The notes under the pieces: generated by a model
Databases searched by the model: none
Told to the model about the DNA's origin: nothing
What the model saw: the letters and a program-made list of their open reading frames with translations, nothing else
Assembly (NCBI GenBank): GCA_947631455.1
Contig: CANRLH010000003.1
Location: 124,001-188,000, forward strand
Direction: 5' to 3'
Source of the DNA: an uncultured Clostridia bacterium
GTDB taxonomy: Bacteria > Bacillota > Clostridia > Oscillospirales > Ruminococcaceae
DNA length: 64,000 bases
Translations under genes and position numbers: made by a program
Shown: piece after piece, positions 26,832-35,802 of the stretch
Layout of the letters: each line of letters opens with the position of its first letter
How positions within the stretch are numbered: position 1 is the stretch's first letter

Positions 26832-27317
26832 TTAATATGAGTTATTCGCGCCTATAATATGAATCACTCTCATCTTATCAAACACATAATCAAAAAGCGG
26901 TTTGTTCAAAACATCATAGGTATGAGCGCAAACATATGGCTCGTTGCCCTTATATCCGGTAATTATACAGCTGTGATGATAATATTCTCCCATTGAAAGC
27001 TGAATGATATCTCCCGGCTGCGAATACCGCAAGTCAGAGACTTCTCCCATAGGCCCGGCACTTTTATTTGAAACAAGAAATTGATAAAGGTAATCGACAC
27101 TTGTCCAGGCAGCGGCTCTGCTTGAAGGACTGTTATAATACCACCCTGTGTCCTTTGTGTAATTCATAATTTTACAACCTGCAAAAATGCACTGTGACAC
27201 AAAATTTGTACAGTCACCGCCAATATTTTCAAAATCATAATAATTAGGATTTCTTTTCAGTGCCCAACGCTTTGCATATTCTACGGCTGCGATCCTGTTG
27301 TATTTAACTATTGACAT
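26832..27317 (-). CDS. Amidase_6-type putative amidase, no signal peptide
   Basis: 161 aa cysteine-hydrolase fold of the putative amidase family found in Gram-positives. Nucleophile Cys36 in GGDCTNFVSQC; catalytic His in YYHHSCIITGY (His114/115); PGDIIQL before it. Relatives are usually secreted or fused to wall-binding modules; this one has no export signal, so it may act on cytoplasmic or internalised peptides, or in the mother cell or spore. Its ribosome-binding region lies inside the cysK terminator hairpin. Confidence 0.83.
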   Translation of the reverse strand: MSIVKYNRIAAVEYAKRWALKRNPNYYDFENIGGDCTNFVSQCIFAGCKIMNYTKDTGWYYNSPSSRAAAWTSVDYLYQFLVSNKSAGPMGEVSDLRYSQPGDIIQLSMGEYYHHSCIITGYKGNEPYVCAHTYDVLNKPLFDYVFDKMRVIHIIGANNSY

Positions 27318-27319
27318 AA

Positions 27320-27354
27320 AATCACCGCTGTATTATATGCACACAGCGGTGATT
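27320..27354 (-). terminator. Perfect 12-bp hairpin: cysK terminator overlapping the amidase ribosome site
   Basis: AATCACCGCTGT (27320-27331) pairs perfectly with 27343-27354; loop of 11; TTTTA follows on the minus strand. The 3' arm contains GGTGAT, the only Shine-Dalgarno candidate for the amidase ATG at 27317. The loop carries a TATAAT that might serve an internal promoter. Confidence 0.7.
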
Positions 27355-27403
27355 ATGATAACAAGAAAATAACACTCAAGTGATATCTTGTGTTTCTATT
27401 GCT

Positions 27404-28333
27404 TTATTCTGAAAACATCGGCGTTGAAAGATAACGCTCGCCCGTATCAGGCAACAAAGCTACTATGATCTTTCCCTTGTTTTCGGGACGCTTTGCAAGC
27501 TCGGCAGCCGCCCAAACTGCTGCACCCGAAGAAATTCCAACAAGCAGTCCTTCTTTTCTTGCAAGGGTACGACCTGTAATAAAGGCATCTTCATTATTAA
27601 CGGCAATTATTTCGTCATATATCTCCGTGTTAAGAGTATCCGGCACAAAGCCTGCTCCGATACCTTGAATCTTATGCGGTCCGGATGTTCCCTTTGAAAG
27701 TACAGGCGACTCCGAAGGCTCAACCGCAACTACCTTTACATTCGGGTTTTTGCTCTTAAGATACTCTCCCACACCCGTAACTGTTCCGCCTGTGCCTACG
27801 CCTGCAACAAAAATGTCCACCTTACCGTCAGTGTCCTCCCATATCTCAGGACCGGTCGTATTGCGGTGTGCAGCTGGATTGGCCGCATTTGTAAACTGGC
27901 CGGGAATAAAGCTGTTCGGCATTGCGTCTGCAAGCTCCTGAGCTTTTGCAATGGCGCCTTTCATTCCCTTAGACCCCTCAGTCAAAACAAGTTCTGCACC
28001 ATAAGCTTTTAAAAGATTGCGGCGCTCAATGCTCATGGTCTCCGGCATTGTAAGAATTATCCTGTATCCGCGTGAGGCAGCAACCGCCGCTAAGCCTATA
28101 CCGGTATTTCCGCTGGTCGGCTCAATTATTACGGAATCCGGCTTTAAAATTCCCCTTGCTTCCGCATCGTCAATCATCGCTTTGGCAATTCTGTCCTTAA
28201 CGCTGCCCGCCGGATTAAAATACTCAAGCTTGCCGTATATATCAGCACCGAGCTCTTTTTTCTTTGCATAGTTTGAAAGCCTCATAAGCGGTGTGCCGCC
28301 AATTAAGTCAGTGATTCTTTCAAATGTTTTCAT
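27404..28333 (-). CDS. cysK: Cysteine synthase A (O-acetylserine sulfhydrylase)
   Basis: Makes cysteine from O-acetylserine and sulfide. 309 aa, normal length. PLP lysine Lys46 in NPAGSVKDR, substrate loop TSGNTG, phosphate-binding GTGGTVTG and the late GISSGAA motif. Strong AAGGAGAG upstream. Monocistronic or nearly so: a consensus promoter with an overlapping palindrome on one side and a 12-bp terminator hairpin on the other. cysE is not in the window. Confidence 0.97.
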   Translation of the reverse strand: MKTFERITDLIGGTPLMRLSNYAKKKELGADIYGKLEYFNPAGSVKDRIAKAMIDDAEARGILKPDSVIIEPTSGNTGIGLAAVAASRGYRIILTMPETMSIERRNLLKAYGAELVLTEGSKGMKGAIAKAQELADAMPNSFIPGQFTNAANPAAHRNTTGPEIWEDTDGKVDIFVAGVGTGGTVTGVGEYLKSKNPNVKVVAVEPSESPVLSKGTSGPHKIQGIGAGFVPDTLNTEIYDEIIAVNNEDAFITGRTLARKEGLLVGISSGAAVWAAAELAKRPENKGKIIVALLPDTGERYLSTPMFSE

Positions 28334-28376
28334 ACTGATCCTCTCCTTATAGATTAAATTTTTATGTATTTTGACC

Positions 28377-28390
28377 TGGAATTATTTCCA
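28377..28390. promoter_or_regulatory. Second palindrome in the cysK leader
   Basis: TGGAA/TTCCA inverted arms around a 4-nt centre, about 45 nt upstream of the cysK start. It shares the GGAA/TTCC core with the operator-like palindrome at 28404-28432. Confidence 0.35.
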
Positions 28391-28403
28391 TGCCGTATTG
28401 CCT

Positions 28404-28432
28404 ATAATTCCTACATACTTCATAGGGATTAT
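28404..28432. promoter_or_regulatory. Operator-like palindrome overlapping the cysK -10 box (CymR/Rrf2-like)
   Basis: Ten-nt arms (28404-28413 and 28423-28432) match at 9 of 10 positions with a 9-nt spacer; the right arm covers part of the -10. The ATTCC/GGAAT-type core and the position suit a repressor such as CymR, an Rrf2-family sulfur regulator of cysK in Firmicutes. Family assignment is inference. Confidence 0.5.
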
Positions 28433-28459
28433 TATAGCACTGATTTTTCACTTTGTCAA
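28431..28459 (-). promoter_or_regulatory. Consensus promoter of cysK
   Basis: Perfect TTGACA (28454-28459), 17-nt spacer, perfect TATAAT (28431-28436) on the minus strand. Confidence 0.87.
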
Positions 28460-28579
28460 CAGCTTTTGTGAATTATTTTTTATTATTATATCAATATACC
28501 TATATCCATACGATTATAATACGCTTTTAAAGTTATTTAATTGCATATCCATTATAAAGCACCGACGGCTTAAAATAAA

Positions 28580-28603
28580 AACACGCCCCCGGTTGGACGT
28601 GTT
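28580..28603 (-). terminator. Terminator after mutS2
   Basis: Nine-bp stem with one G-U (28580-28588 with 28595-28603), 6-nt loop, TTTTATTTTA on the minus strand. It ends the phoH-to-mutS2 operon. Confidence 0.85.
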
Positions 28604-28629
28604 GATTTTTCAAATAACGGAAACCACAT

Positions 28630-30999
28630 TTATTTTAGCTCTGCGATAGTTACCCCGTCTTCACCCTCTCCGTAAAGACCTCTTCTGAAAGACTTGATCT
28701 GCTTATGATTTTTTAAATGCGTTCTTACGGCATTTTTTAAAGCGCCGGTGCCTTTTCCGTGGATAATAGTGATCACTCCTATTCCGGACATGACAGCATT
28801 ATCAACAAAAGAATCAAGCTCATAAAGTCCGTCGTCTATTGCGTATCCTCTTATATCAAGCTCCATCTTCGAATCACGTTCTGCTCTGCTGACGATTCCT
28901 TTTTTTGAGATGCTTCCGCTGTTAAAGGTAACTTTTTCGGTTTTTACAACCTTGAGCTTTGCAGAACTGATTTTTGTTTTCATAATTCCCGCTTGAACTA
29001 TGCACATTCCGTTAGAATCAGGCGCAGACAAAACAACGCCCTTTTTATTGGTGTCGGCAATCAATACAGCGTCTCCTTTTTTTATATCAAAGTTAGGCTC
29101 TGATTCAACATCACTAACGGGATTTGCATTCTTATACATTCTGTTAAGTGAAGATCTGACATTTGATTTTGCACGTATAAGATTCTCCTCAAACTGCGCT
29201 TTGTTCTTATCTTTTCTTACCTTATCCAGCTCTTCAATTATTGCGTCTGATTCCCTCGTTACGCGCTTTACAATATTATTTGCCTCTAGTCTTGCCTTAG
29301 AAAGAATTTCTTCTCTGTCAGACTCCAACTTATCTTTTTGCAGTCTTATTTCATTATTAAGCGCCGCTGCCTCTTCTTTTAGTCTTTCCGTCTCCTTAAG
29401 ACTTTTTTGCGCTTCAAACTGAGCTGCTTCAAGCTTCTCTAAAATATTTTCAAAACGTCTTGAGTCATCATTTAACAGAGATTTTGCGTAAGAGATTATC
29501 TCATCATCGACACCTAACCTCGAGGATATCTCAAAAGCATTAGATTTTCCGGGAGAACCGATTATAAGCCGGTATGTCGGCGAAAGTGTATTAACATCAA
29601 ACTCACATGAAGCATTTTCTACCCCATCTGTGTCAATGGCATACATCTTAAGCTCCTGAAAGTGAGTTGTCACCACAGTTTTCGCATTATTACTCCTGAG
29701 CCTTTCCACCATTGCCACCGCAAGCGCCGCACCTTCTACAGGGTCTGTACCTGAACCGACCTCATCAAGCAGCACAAGCGAATTTTCATCAGCTCTCCTG
29801 ACAATATTATTGACGTTGCTGATGTGCGACGAAAATGTTGAAAGATCCTGTTCAATAGACTGATTGTCACCAATATCCACAAGCACATTATCAAATACCG
29901 ATACGATGCTTCCGTCTGATACCGGTATCAACATTCCGCACATTGTCATAAGCGTCATAAGCCCGACTGTTTTCAAAATAACCGTCTTACCGCCTGTGTT
30001 TGGTCCTGTTATTACAAGCGTATTGTATTTATATCCCAGTGAAAAGTCAACAGGCACTACCTTCTCCTTGTCGATAAGCGGGTGACGCGCCTTTTTAAGC
30101 ATTATTTTTCCTTCGTCAGTAACATAAGGAGCACAGGCATTCATCTTTGCAGCAAGATTGGCCTTTGCAAAATACAGATTCAGCTTTACTATTGCCTTAA
30201 AACTCGACTTAATCTTCTCGCTGTTATCCGCTATTTTTTCAGAAAACACCTTGAGTATTCGCTGGATTTCCTCCTGCTCCCTGCCCTTTAAAATCGCTAT
30301 CTCATTATTTGCCTCAACTATCTGCATCGGTTCGACAAATACGGTTGAACCCGTGGCTGAGGTTGCGTGAATAAGTCCGGGAACATTTGACTTTTGCTCT
30401 GTCTTGACAGGAAGCACATATCTTCCGTCACGTATCGTAACAATGTTATCCTGTAAATATTTCTGAACAGTGCTGCTCTTTATCATCTTTTCAAGTCCGT
30501 CACGAATTTTTGAGCCCTGACGTGTAATGCTTCGTCTTATTGACATAAGCTCTTCACTTGCATCATCCGCCAAATCATCTTCAGAAATTATTGCACTCGA
30601 AATTTTCTTGGATATCTGTGACAGGTCAAACAGTGTATGAAAAAGATAATCAAGTGTTATCGTATCTTCCTTTATTTCCTCTCGCCACGCAAGAAGCTCA
30701 AAGGAATTCTTTAATATCCTGTTTATCAGAATAAGCTCCTTCATTGTGAGAATTCCGCCGTTTTTTGCTCTGTTTACCGAATCGTCCATATTTACAACAT
30801 CTGTAAAATACGGTGTGGAAAATCTCGCCGATAAAGAAAAAGCCTCGCTTGTTTTTGAAAGCTCAGACCGGACAGCATCTATATCGTGTATCGGCGTTAA
30901 AGAAACTGCCATCTCTTTTGTATAAGAATTAGAGCACTCCTTTTCAAGAAGCGCCAGAACTTTATGTAATTCAAGAGTTTGATAAATTCTATTATCCAC
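28630..30999 (-). CDS. mutS2: MutS2 (Smr-domain MutS homologue)
   Basis: 789 aa. MutS core and ATPase with Walker A GPNTGGKT and VLLDEVGSGTDPVEGAALA, a long coiled-coil clamp region (about 515-600) and a C-terminal Smr nuclease domain (LDIRGYAIDDGLYELD, HGKGTGALK). It suppresses homologous recombination and, in Bacillus, splits collided ribosomes. It starts with GTG just after GGAGG and directly follows recO, an arrangement found in other Clostridia. Confidence 0.97.
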   Translation of the reverse strand: MDNRIYQTLELHKVLALLEKECSNSYTKEMAVSLTPIHDIDAVRSELSKTSEAFSLSARFSTPYFTDVVNMDDSVNRAKNGGILTMKELILINRILKNSFELLAWREEIKEDTITLDYLFHTLFDLSQISKKISSAIISEDDLADDASEELMSIRRSITRQGSKIRDGLEKMIKSSTVQKYLQDNIVTIRDGRYVLPVKTEQKSNVPGLIHATSATGSTVFVEPMQIVEANNEIAILKGREQEEIQRILKVFSEKIADNSEKIKSSFKAIVKLNLYFAKANLAAKMNACAPYVTDEGKIMLKKARHPLIDKEKVVPVDFSLGYKYNTLVITGPNTGGKTVILKTVGLMTLMTMCGMLIPVSDGSIVSVFDNVLVDIGDNQSIEQDLSTFSSHISNVNNIVRRADENSLVLLDEVGSGTDPVEGAALAVAMVERLRSNNAKTVVTTHFQELKMYAIDTDGVENASCEFDVNTLSPTYRLIIGSPGKSNAFEISSRLGVDDEIISYAKSLLNDDSRRFENILEKLEAAQFEAQKSLKETERLKEEAAALNNEIRLQKDKLESDREEILSKARLEANNIVKRVTRESDAIIEELDKVRKDKNKAQFEENLIRAKSNVRSSLNRMYKNANPVSDVESEPNFDIKKGDAVLIADTNKKGVVLSAPDSNGMCIVQAGIMKTKISSAKLKVVKTEKVTFNSGSISKKGIVSRAERDSKMELDIRGYAIDDGLYELDSFVDNAVMSGIGVITIIHGKGTGALKNAVRTHLKNHKQIKSFRRGLYGEGEDGVTIAELK

Positions 31000-31009
31000 C
31001 TGTTTCCTC

Positions 31010-31759
31010 CTAAGTTAATAAGCTCTTATAGTAGCTTAAGGTGTTAAAATTTCTGTCAAAATGTGTAAGTACGTATTTTTCTGTTACCTCACCAACCGAT
31101 TTCTCAAGTGCCTCGGACGTTTTAAAATTAAAAAGCTTGTCAAAATCCGTAAGCGCAATATATCTTAGCACGTGAAGCTCGCTGTCACTTATTCTTACAG
31201 TGTCGAAACCGACCTCTCCCGTAAAGCAGTGATCACAGTAAAGTCTTCCGTTTAATATATCAAAAAACATCGAATTTGAACGAAATTCATAGCATTCACA
31301 GCAGCCTATAAGACCGGGCATAAGACCTATCTCACACAAAAGGCGGAACTCAAATAACGACTTTAAAAATGCACGGCTGCGTTTTCCGCTATCAAGAAAA
31401 TACATTGTGTTCAGAAAAAGCTTTAAAACATTCTCTGCCGGAGCACCCGAGGGCACTGAATACCTGAGAAGCTCCGAAAAATATGATGCAAGAGCAAGAC
31501 TTTCCAAATCTGTGCTTATATTAAAAAAACTTGAAATAATTTCGCTTGAGTTAAGATAATACCTGTTTGACCTCTGGCTGAAGCAAAGCTTTGAATATGA
31601 AAAAAGCTGGGTTGAACCCGCATTTTTAGAATTAAGCTTCCTTGCGCCCTTCGCGCATATTGAAATTATTCCCATATTGCCGGTAAGTACATCAATAAAC
31701 TTGTCGTTCTCTCCCTGCGCACGCTCTTTTAAGACAACCCCGTCAGTCGTTATCAGCAT
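31010..31759 (-). CDS. recO: DNA repair protein RecO
   Basis: 249 aa. N-terminal OB fold (TDGVVLKERAQGENDK), central helices and a zinc-finger pair CCECYEF...CDHC. Loads RecA at gaps together with RecF and RecR. The ATG at 31759 follows AAGGGG and lies within the end of yqzL (17-nt overlap), so I discard the longer frame. Confidence 0.95.
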   Translation of the reverse strand: MLITTDGVVLKERAQGENDKFIDVLTGNMGIISICAKGARKLNSKNAGSTQLFSYSKLCFSQRSNRYYLNSSEIISSFFNISTDLESLALASYFSELLRYSVPSGAPAENVLKLFLNTMYFLDSGKRSRAFLKSLFEFRLLCEIGLMPGLIGCCECYEFRSNSMFFDILNGRLYCDHCFTGEVGFDTVRISDSELHVLRYIALTDFDKLFNFKTSEALEKSVGEVTEKYVLTHFDRNFNTLSYYKSLLT

Positions 31760-31853
31760 CTGTCGTTTCCCCTTCTGAGCTGTCACGCTCTTTGCAGTAC
31801 TTTAAGTAATCGGCTATTTTTCCCGTTTTGTAAAAAACCTGCCAGCTGTTCAT
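31743..31853 (-). CDS. yqzL: YqzL-family microprotein
   Basis: 36 aa. It starts MNSWQVFYKTG and continues KIADYLKY, matching the W-x-x-F-x-x-TG-x-I-x-x-YL pattern of YqzL, a tiny conserved protein of unknown function encoded between era and recO in Bacillus. Here the position is identical. GAGGTGAT precedes the ATG. The C-terminal third is an acidic, Ser/Thr-rich tail that looks disordered. Read directly from the sequence. Confidence 0.8.
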   Translation of the reverse strand: MNSWQVFYKTGKIADYLKYCKERDSSEGETTDADND

Positions 31854-31909
31854 CGTTATCACCTCAAAAATATTTTTTGAGATCTTATCACTTTTATTAG
31901 TGGAAAAAT

Positions 31910-32812
31910 TTATTTAGAGGATAAGCCGAAATTTTTTATTAGCCCTTCCTTATTTCTCCAATCTTCTTTTACTTTTACCCAGAGCTTTAATCCAACCTTT
32001 ATTCTGAAAAAATCCTCCAGATCCTCACGAGCTGCTTGTCCTATCTTCTTTAACATCATGCCCTGTCTGCCGATTATAATTCCTTTATGCGAATCCCTTT
32101 CACAGTATATCACGGCGTCTATGTCCATTATTGCTTCACCGCGTCTGTTGTCATGCTCTTTTACGCTTTCTATGCCGACAGCAATACCATGCGGTACCTC
32201 ATCGTCTAAGCACAAAAGCGCTTTTTCTCGTATTTTCTCGGCAATCAAAGCCTTTTCAGGCTGATCTGTTATCGCATCGTCAGGAAAATAATGCGGTCCT
32301 TCCCGAGCGTTTTTTTGTAAAAAATCCATCACAATGTCTATTCCGTCTCCGTTTAGTACGCTTATCGGAACGACCTCTGCAAAGTCATAAAGCGATGAAT
32401 ATTCAACTATTCGTTTTGCAAGTGCGTCCTTGTCTATTAGATCAATTTTATTTATACACAGCAAAACTTTATCAACCTTTGGATTTATTGAGCTGAGCAG
32501 ATTCTTCTCGGTGTCATTTGCACACTTTGCCGCGTCCGCCATAAAAATTATAATGTCCGCTCCGCTCATACCGTCACTGACAGCGTTTGCCATATGTGCT
32601 GAAAGCTTTGTTTTTGCTTTGTGCACACCCGGAGTATCAATGAAAACGATCTGGATATCCCGGTTTGTTAATACTCCCGTGATTTTTGTTCTGGTGGTCT
32701 GCGGCTTTGCGCTTACTGCCGCTATTTTTTCACCCACAAGAGCATTTAAAAGCGACGACTTTCCCGTGTTGGTTCTGCCTATTATCGTTACAAATGCACT
32801 CTTTTGTGACAT
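31910..32812 (-). CDS. era: GTPase Era
   Basis: 300 aa ribosome-assembly GTPase. G1 GRTNTGKSS, G3 DTPGVH, G4 NKID and a C-terminal KH domain with the GRQGMMLKKIG loop, which binds the 3' end of 16S rRNA. The start at 32812 (MSQKS) follows AAAGGGG; an upstream in-frame ATG lies within ybeY. Next to ybeY as in most Firmicutes. Confidence 0.97.
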   Translation of the reverse strand: MSQKSAFVTIIGRTNTGKSSLLNALVGEKIAAVSAKPQTTRTKITGVLTNRDIQIVFIDTPGVHKAKTKLSAHMANAVSDGMSGADIIIFMADAAKCANDTEKNLLSSINPKVDKVLLCINKIDLIDKDALAKRIVEYSSLYDFAEVVPISVLNGDGIDIVMDFLQKNAREGPHYFPDDAITDQPEKALIAEKIREKALLCLDDEVPHGIAVGIESVKEHDNRRGEAIMDIDAVIYCERDSHKGIIIGRQGMMLKKIGQAAREDLEDFFRIKVGLKLWVKVKEDWRNKEGLIKNFGLSSK

Positions 32813-32822
32813 AAAAACCCCT

Positions 32823-33317
32823 TTATTCAACAAATGTAGTGTTTCTTGATACTCCAAGTTCACCAAGCACGGCTTCTTCCTTTTCGCTCATTATCAGAGC
32901 CTGCATACTGCTTGTTTCATGGTCGTATCCCAGAAGGTGGAACATTGAGTGTACCGTCAGAAATCCTATCTCTCGCTCAAGAGAGTGGTTGTATATGGTT
33001 GCCTGTCGCTCTGCGGTCTCAAGCGATATGACAATATCTCCAAGAAGATAGTCTCCCGTTTCAGGATTTGTGTCATAGCTTCCCTCCTCACCGAGCGGGA
33101 AAGACAAAACATCAGTCGGCTTGTCCATATTTCTGTATTTGCGGTTAAGCTCGTGGATCTGCTTGTCATTCACAAACGAGACAGACACCTCTGCATTTCC
33201 CGGGAAATTTTCATATGTCAAAACCGCCGTACAGCTGCGCCTTATCAGAAGCCTTATACCTACAGGGACTTTGATCTCCTTTTGATTGTTGTGAATTAAA
33301 ACCTTAGCCTTGCTCAT
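32823..33317 (-). CDS. ybeY: Endoribonuclease YbeY (rRNA maturation factor)
   Basis: 164 aa. The zinc-binding H-motif HSMFHLLGYDH is present near the C-terminus with the DKPTDVLSFPL segment before it. Processes 16S rRNA and takes part in ribosome quality control. Its ATG overlaps the phoH stop by 4 nt. Confidence 0.96.
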   Translation of the reverse strand: MSKAKVLIHNNQKEIKVPVGIRLLIRRSCTAVLTYENFPGNAEVSVSFVNDKQIHELNRKYRNMDKPTDVLSFPLGEEGSYDTNPETGDYLLGDIVISLETAERQATIYNHSLEREIGFLTVHSMFHLLGYDHETSSMQALIMSEKEEAVLGELGVSRNTTFVE

Positions 33318-34285
33318 TGTCTTGTGCCCTTCCTTTCATTTGAATATTTCTCGTAAGCTTTGATTATATCCTGAACGAGCTTATGCCTTACAACATCCTT
33401 TTCGGAAAATCTGTTAATATATATATCATCTATTCCCTTTAACACCTTCATCGCCTGAATCAATCCCGATTTCTTTGTTTCCGGCAGATCTATCTGAGTA
33501 ATATCTCCGGTTATAACGATTTTTGAATTGAATCCGAGACGTGTGAGAAACATCTTCATCTGTTCGGGCGTTGTGTTCTGCGCTTCATCAAGAATTATAA
33601 AAGCGTCGTCAAGCGTTCTGCCGCGCATATAGGCAAGCGGCGCAACCTCTATCAAGCCCCTTTCCTGCTGTCTGATAAAGGTCTCAGACCCGAGCATTTC
33701 AAAAAGTGCGTCATAAAGCGGACGAAGATAAGGGTCTACCTTGTTTTGCAGGTCTCCCGGAAGAAATCCGAGCTTTTCTCCTGCCTCAACCGCAGGCCGT
33801 GTCAGGATTATACGGTTGACCTCATGCGCGCGGAAAGACTTTACCGCCATCGCGACCGCAAGATATGTCTTACCTGTTCCGGCAGGCCCCACGCCCAAAA
33901 CTATCGTGTTTTTCTTTATCTCATCAACGTATTTTTTCTGACCTATCGTCTTTGGGCGTACTATTTTTCCGCTTGTTGTAACGCATATTCCGTCATCAGA
34001 AAGATTTTCAAGCTCTCGCTGAGTGCCCTCCCTTACAAGGGAAAACACATACCTTATGCTCTGCTCGTTTATATTGCTTCCCTTTTCGTTCAAAAGCAAA
34101 AGAGACTTTATTGCCTCACACGCTTTAAAGACGTTTTCCTCATCACCTGTTATTTTAATATCCGTTCCACGGTTGAGTACAACTACATTATATTCCTTCT
34201 GTATTAGGTTAACATTCTCGTCAAAATTCCCGAAAATGTTTAGCACCGCATCAAGGCTTTGGGTATCAATTACTTTTTCAATCAT
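33314..34285 (-). CDS. phoH: PhoH-like ATPase (PhoH/YbeZ)
   Basis: 323 aa. An N-terminal KH-like region, then a P-loop domain with GPAGTGKTYLA and Walker B AFIILDEAQNTTPEQMKMFLTRLG. A predicted RNA-handling ATPase that partners YbeY, consistent with the overlapping genes. First gene of the phoH-ybeY-era-yqzL-recO-mutS2 series. Confidence 0.95.
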   Translation of the reverse strand: MIEKVIDTQSLDAVLNIFGNFDENVNLIQKEYNVVVLNRGTDIKITGDEENVFKACEAIKSLLLLNEKGSNINEQSIRYVFSLVREGTQRELENLSDDGICVTTSGKIVRPKTIGQKKYVDEIKKNTIVLGVGPAGTGKTYLAVAMAVKSFRAHEVNRIILTRPAVEAGEKLGFLPGDLQNKVDPYLRPLYDALFEMLGSETFIRQQERGLIEVAPLAYMRGRTLDDAFIILDEAQNTTPEQMKMFLTRLGFNSKIVITGDITQIDLPETKKSGLIQAMKVLKGIDDIYINRFSEKDVVRHKLVQDIIKAYEKYSNERKGTRQ

Positions 34286-34319
34286 ATAAACTTCCTTTTA
34301 AATATTATTTTCCATAGTA

Positions 34320-34325
34320 ATTATA
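34320..34325 (-). promoter_or_regulatory. Extended -10 promoter before phoH
   Basis: TGA-TATAAT on the minus strand, about 35 nt before the phoH start. The -35 at 17 nt spacing (TTTATT) is weak, but the TGn extension compensates. No terminator is visible between yqfD and this site. Confidence 0.5.
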
Positions 34326-34358
34326 TCACAAGTATTTTTAAAAATAAAGTAGATTTTC

Positions 34359-35540
34359 CTATTTTTTCAAGATTTCTTGTGTTTGTCCGATCTCACCGTT
34401 AAGTCTGTAACTCACCTTTACTGTAATTCCATCTTTTGATTTTGATACGCTATCGGTTTTGCTCAGAATCTTCTTATCGCTAAGAAGATTTTTTTCATAT
34501 CTTTTTATTCTTTCATAAGCAAGGTCCACAGCTTCACTTTCGCTGCGCTTTATGGGCTTATATGAGTATTCGTCATATGTTTTTTCAGCTATTCCAACGG
34601 GCAGCTTAATTCCGAACAGGCTAAAATAGCTTATCTCTTCGTTTTCCTTATAGCCGTCTCCGTCAGAAAACGGATTGAGTGGTATCTGTGCAGAGAAGAA
34701 CTGAAAATATGTCTTTGAAAAAACATCCTTCTCAACTGTCATTTCGCTATCCTTAAACGGTACAAAAAAGGAAACTGTTTCATCATAATCAGCATATATG
34801 TGACCGGTTGAGTAGGCATATGCCTTTTCCTCTATCGGCAGTCTTTTACCCCTTAACGTCATTTCCCCGGAAACAATTTTATCACCCTTTTTTACCTCTT
34901 CACCTACTCCCCTTATTGACTGGCCGGAATACACCTCAAGCTTTGTTATAACTGCGTCACGAGTAGAAATAATATCCGCGCTCAATCGACTTTTTTCAAC
35001 TTCCGGCTTTATGTCCGTCATTTTGACATCTATACATAATACACAGCCCTCTGTTCTCGTATCCGCCAGTGAGACAAGTGAGGAATTATCAACTATTTCA
35101 CATTCAAGCGCAAATCTGTCAACCGCCGGAAGAAAAGAGCCTATCGTGACGCCGCTGGATTTCATTATGTTTAAAATCTGAGCTTTTGCCTGATCACTTG
35201 CGCCGTAAATTTTAACCTCTAAGAGCGTATTGGAAAGATAAATGCTAAGCAATATTGCAAGTAAAAAACCTGCCGCTATTCCATATCTGAGTCTGTATCG
35301 GTAAAATACTGAAATAACTCCGCTTTCTGACATTACCTTTTCAATAGATTCGTCACGGGATTTAACAAGCCTTTTTATTTTAAAATAATCCGTAAAAAAG
35401 ACCTTTACCGTTAAATAATAGCTTTGAGATCCGGCAGACAAAACAGTAATGCGCTTTTTTAAGATCACATTTAAAAGCTTCACGGGGTCGGCCGTGGATA
35501 TAGTTAAGGTGACTGTTCCTATTATTCTTTTAAAAAACAT
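34359..35540 (-). CDS. yqfD: Sporulation protein YqfD
   Basis: 393 aa. N-terminal domain of about 85 residues, one membrane helix (about 90-108, AAGFLLAILLSIYLSNTLL), then an extracytoplasmic domain with YqfD hallmarks (IYGASDQAKAQILNIMKSSGV; GVGEEVKKGDKIVSGEM). Known in Bacillus as a sigma-E-controlled mother-cell protein. It follows yqfC by 2 nt and has a good AAAGGAG. Confidence 0.93.
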   Translation of the reverse strand: MFFKRIIGTVTLTISTADPVKLLNVILKKRITVLSAGSQSYYLTVKVFFTDYFKIKRLVKSRDESIEKVMSESGVISVFYRYRLRYGIAAGFLLAILLSIYLSNTLLEVKIYGASDQAKAQILNIMKSSGVTIGSFLPAVDRFALECEIVDNSSLVSLADTRTEGCVLCIDVKMTDIKPEVEKSRLSADIISTRDAVITKLEVYSGQSIRGVGEEVKKGDKIVSGEMTLRGKRLPIEEKAYAYSTGHIYADYDETVSFFVPFKDSEMTVEKDVFSKTYFQFFSAQIPLNPFSDGDGYKENEEISYFSLFGIKLPVGIAEKTYDEYSYKPIKRSESEAVDLAYERIKRYEKNLLSDKKILSKTDSVSKSKDGITVKVSYRLNGEIGQTQEILKK

Positions 35541-35542
35541 AT

Positions 35543-35782
35543 TTACTCCTTTGACTTAATAAACTCTATCTTTTCAAAATTTCCGAGAACATATATGTTT
35601 TTCCCCGAATAGTATTCGACCGACAGTCCGTTGCCCCAGATGCTTATAAGATAGCTTTTCGCCCTTACACTTACCAGAATATCGCTGCATTCCGTAATCG
35701 TTTTGAAGTTTTCAATAGACATTGAGTTTCCGTCACTGATTACAATATCGTTTGTTACAGGAACATATTCTTTCATTTTCAT
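35543..35782 (-). CDS. yqfC: Sporulation protein YqfC (YabP/YqfC family)
   Basis: 79 aa all-beta protein with the family pattern (NFKTITECSDILVSVRAKSYLISIWGNGLSVEYY). In Bacillus it is expressed in the mother cell under sigma-E, with yqfD. The ATG follows AAAGGGTGAT. A sigma-E-like promoter lies at 35803-35831. Confidence 0.93.
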   Translation of the reverse strand: MKMKEYVPVTNDIVISDGNSMSIENFKTITECSDILVSVRAKSYLISIWGNGLSVEYYSGKNIYVLGNFEKIEFIKSKE

Positions 35783-35802
35783 ATTTTATCACCCTTTAAA
35801 AT

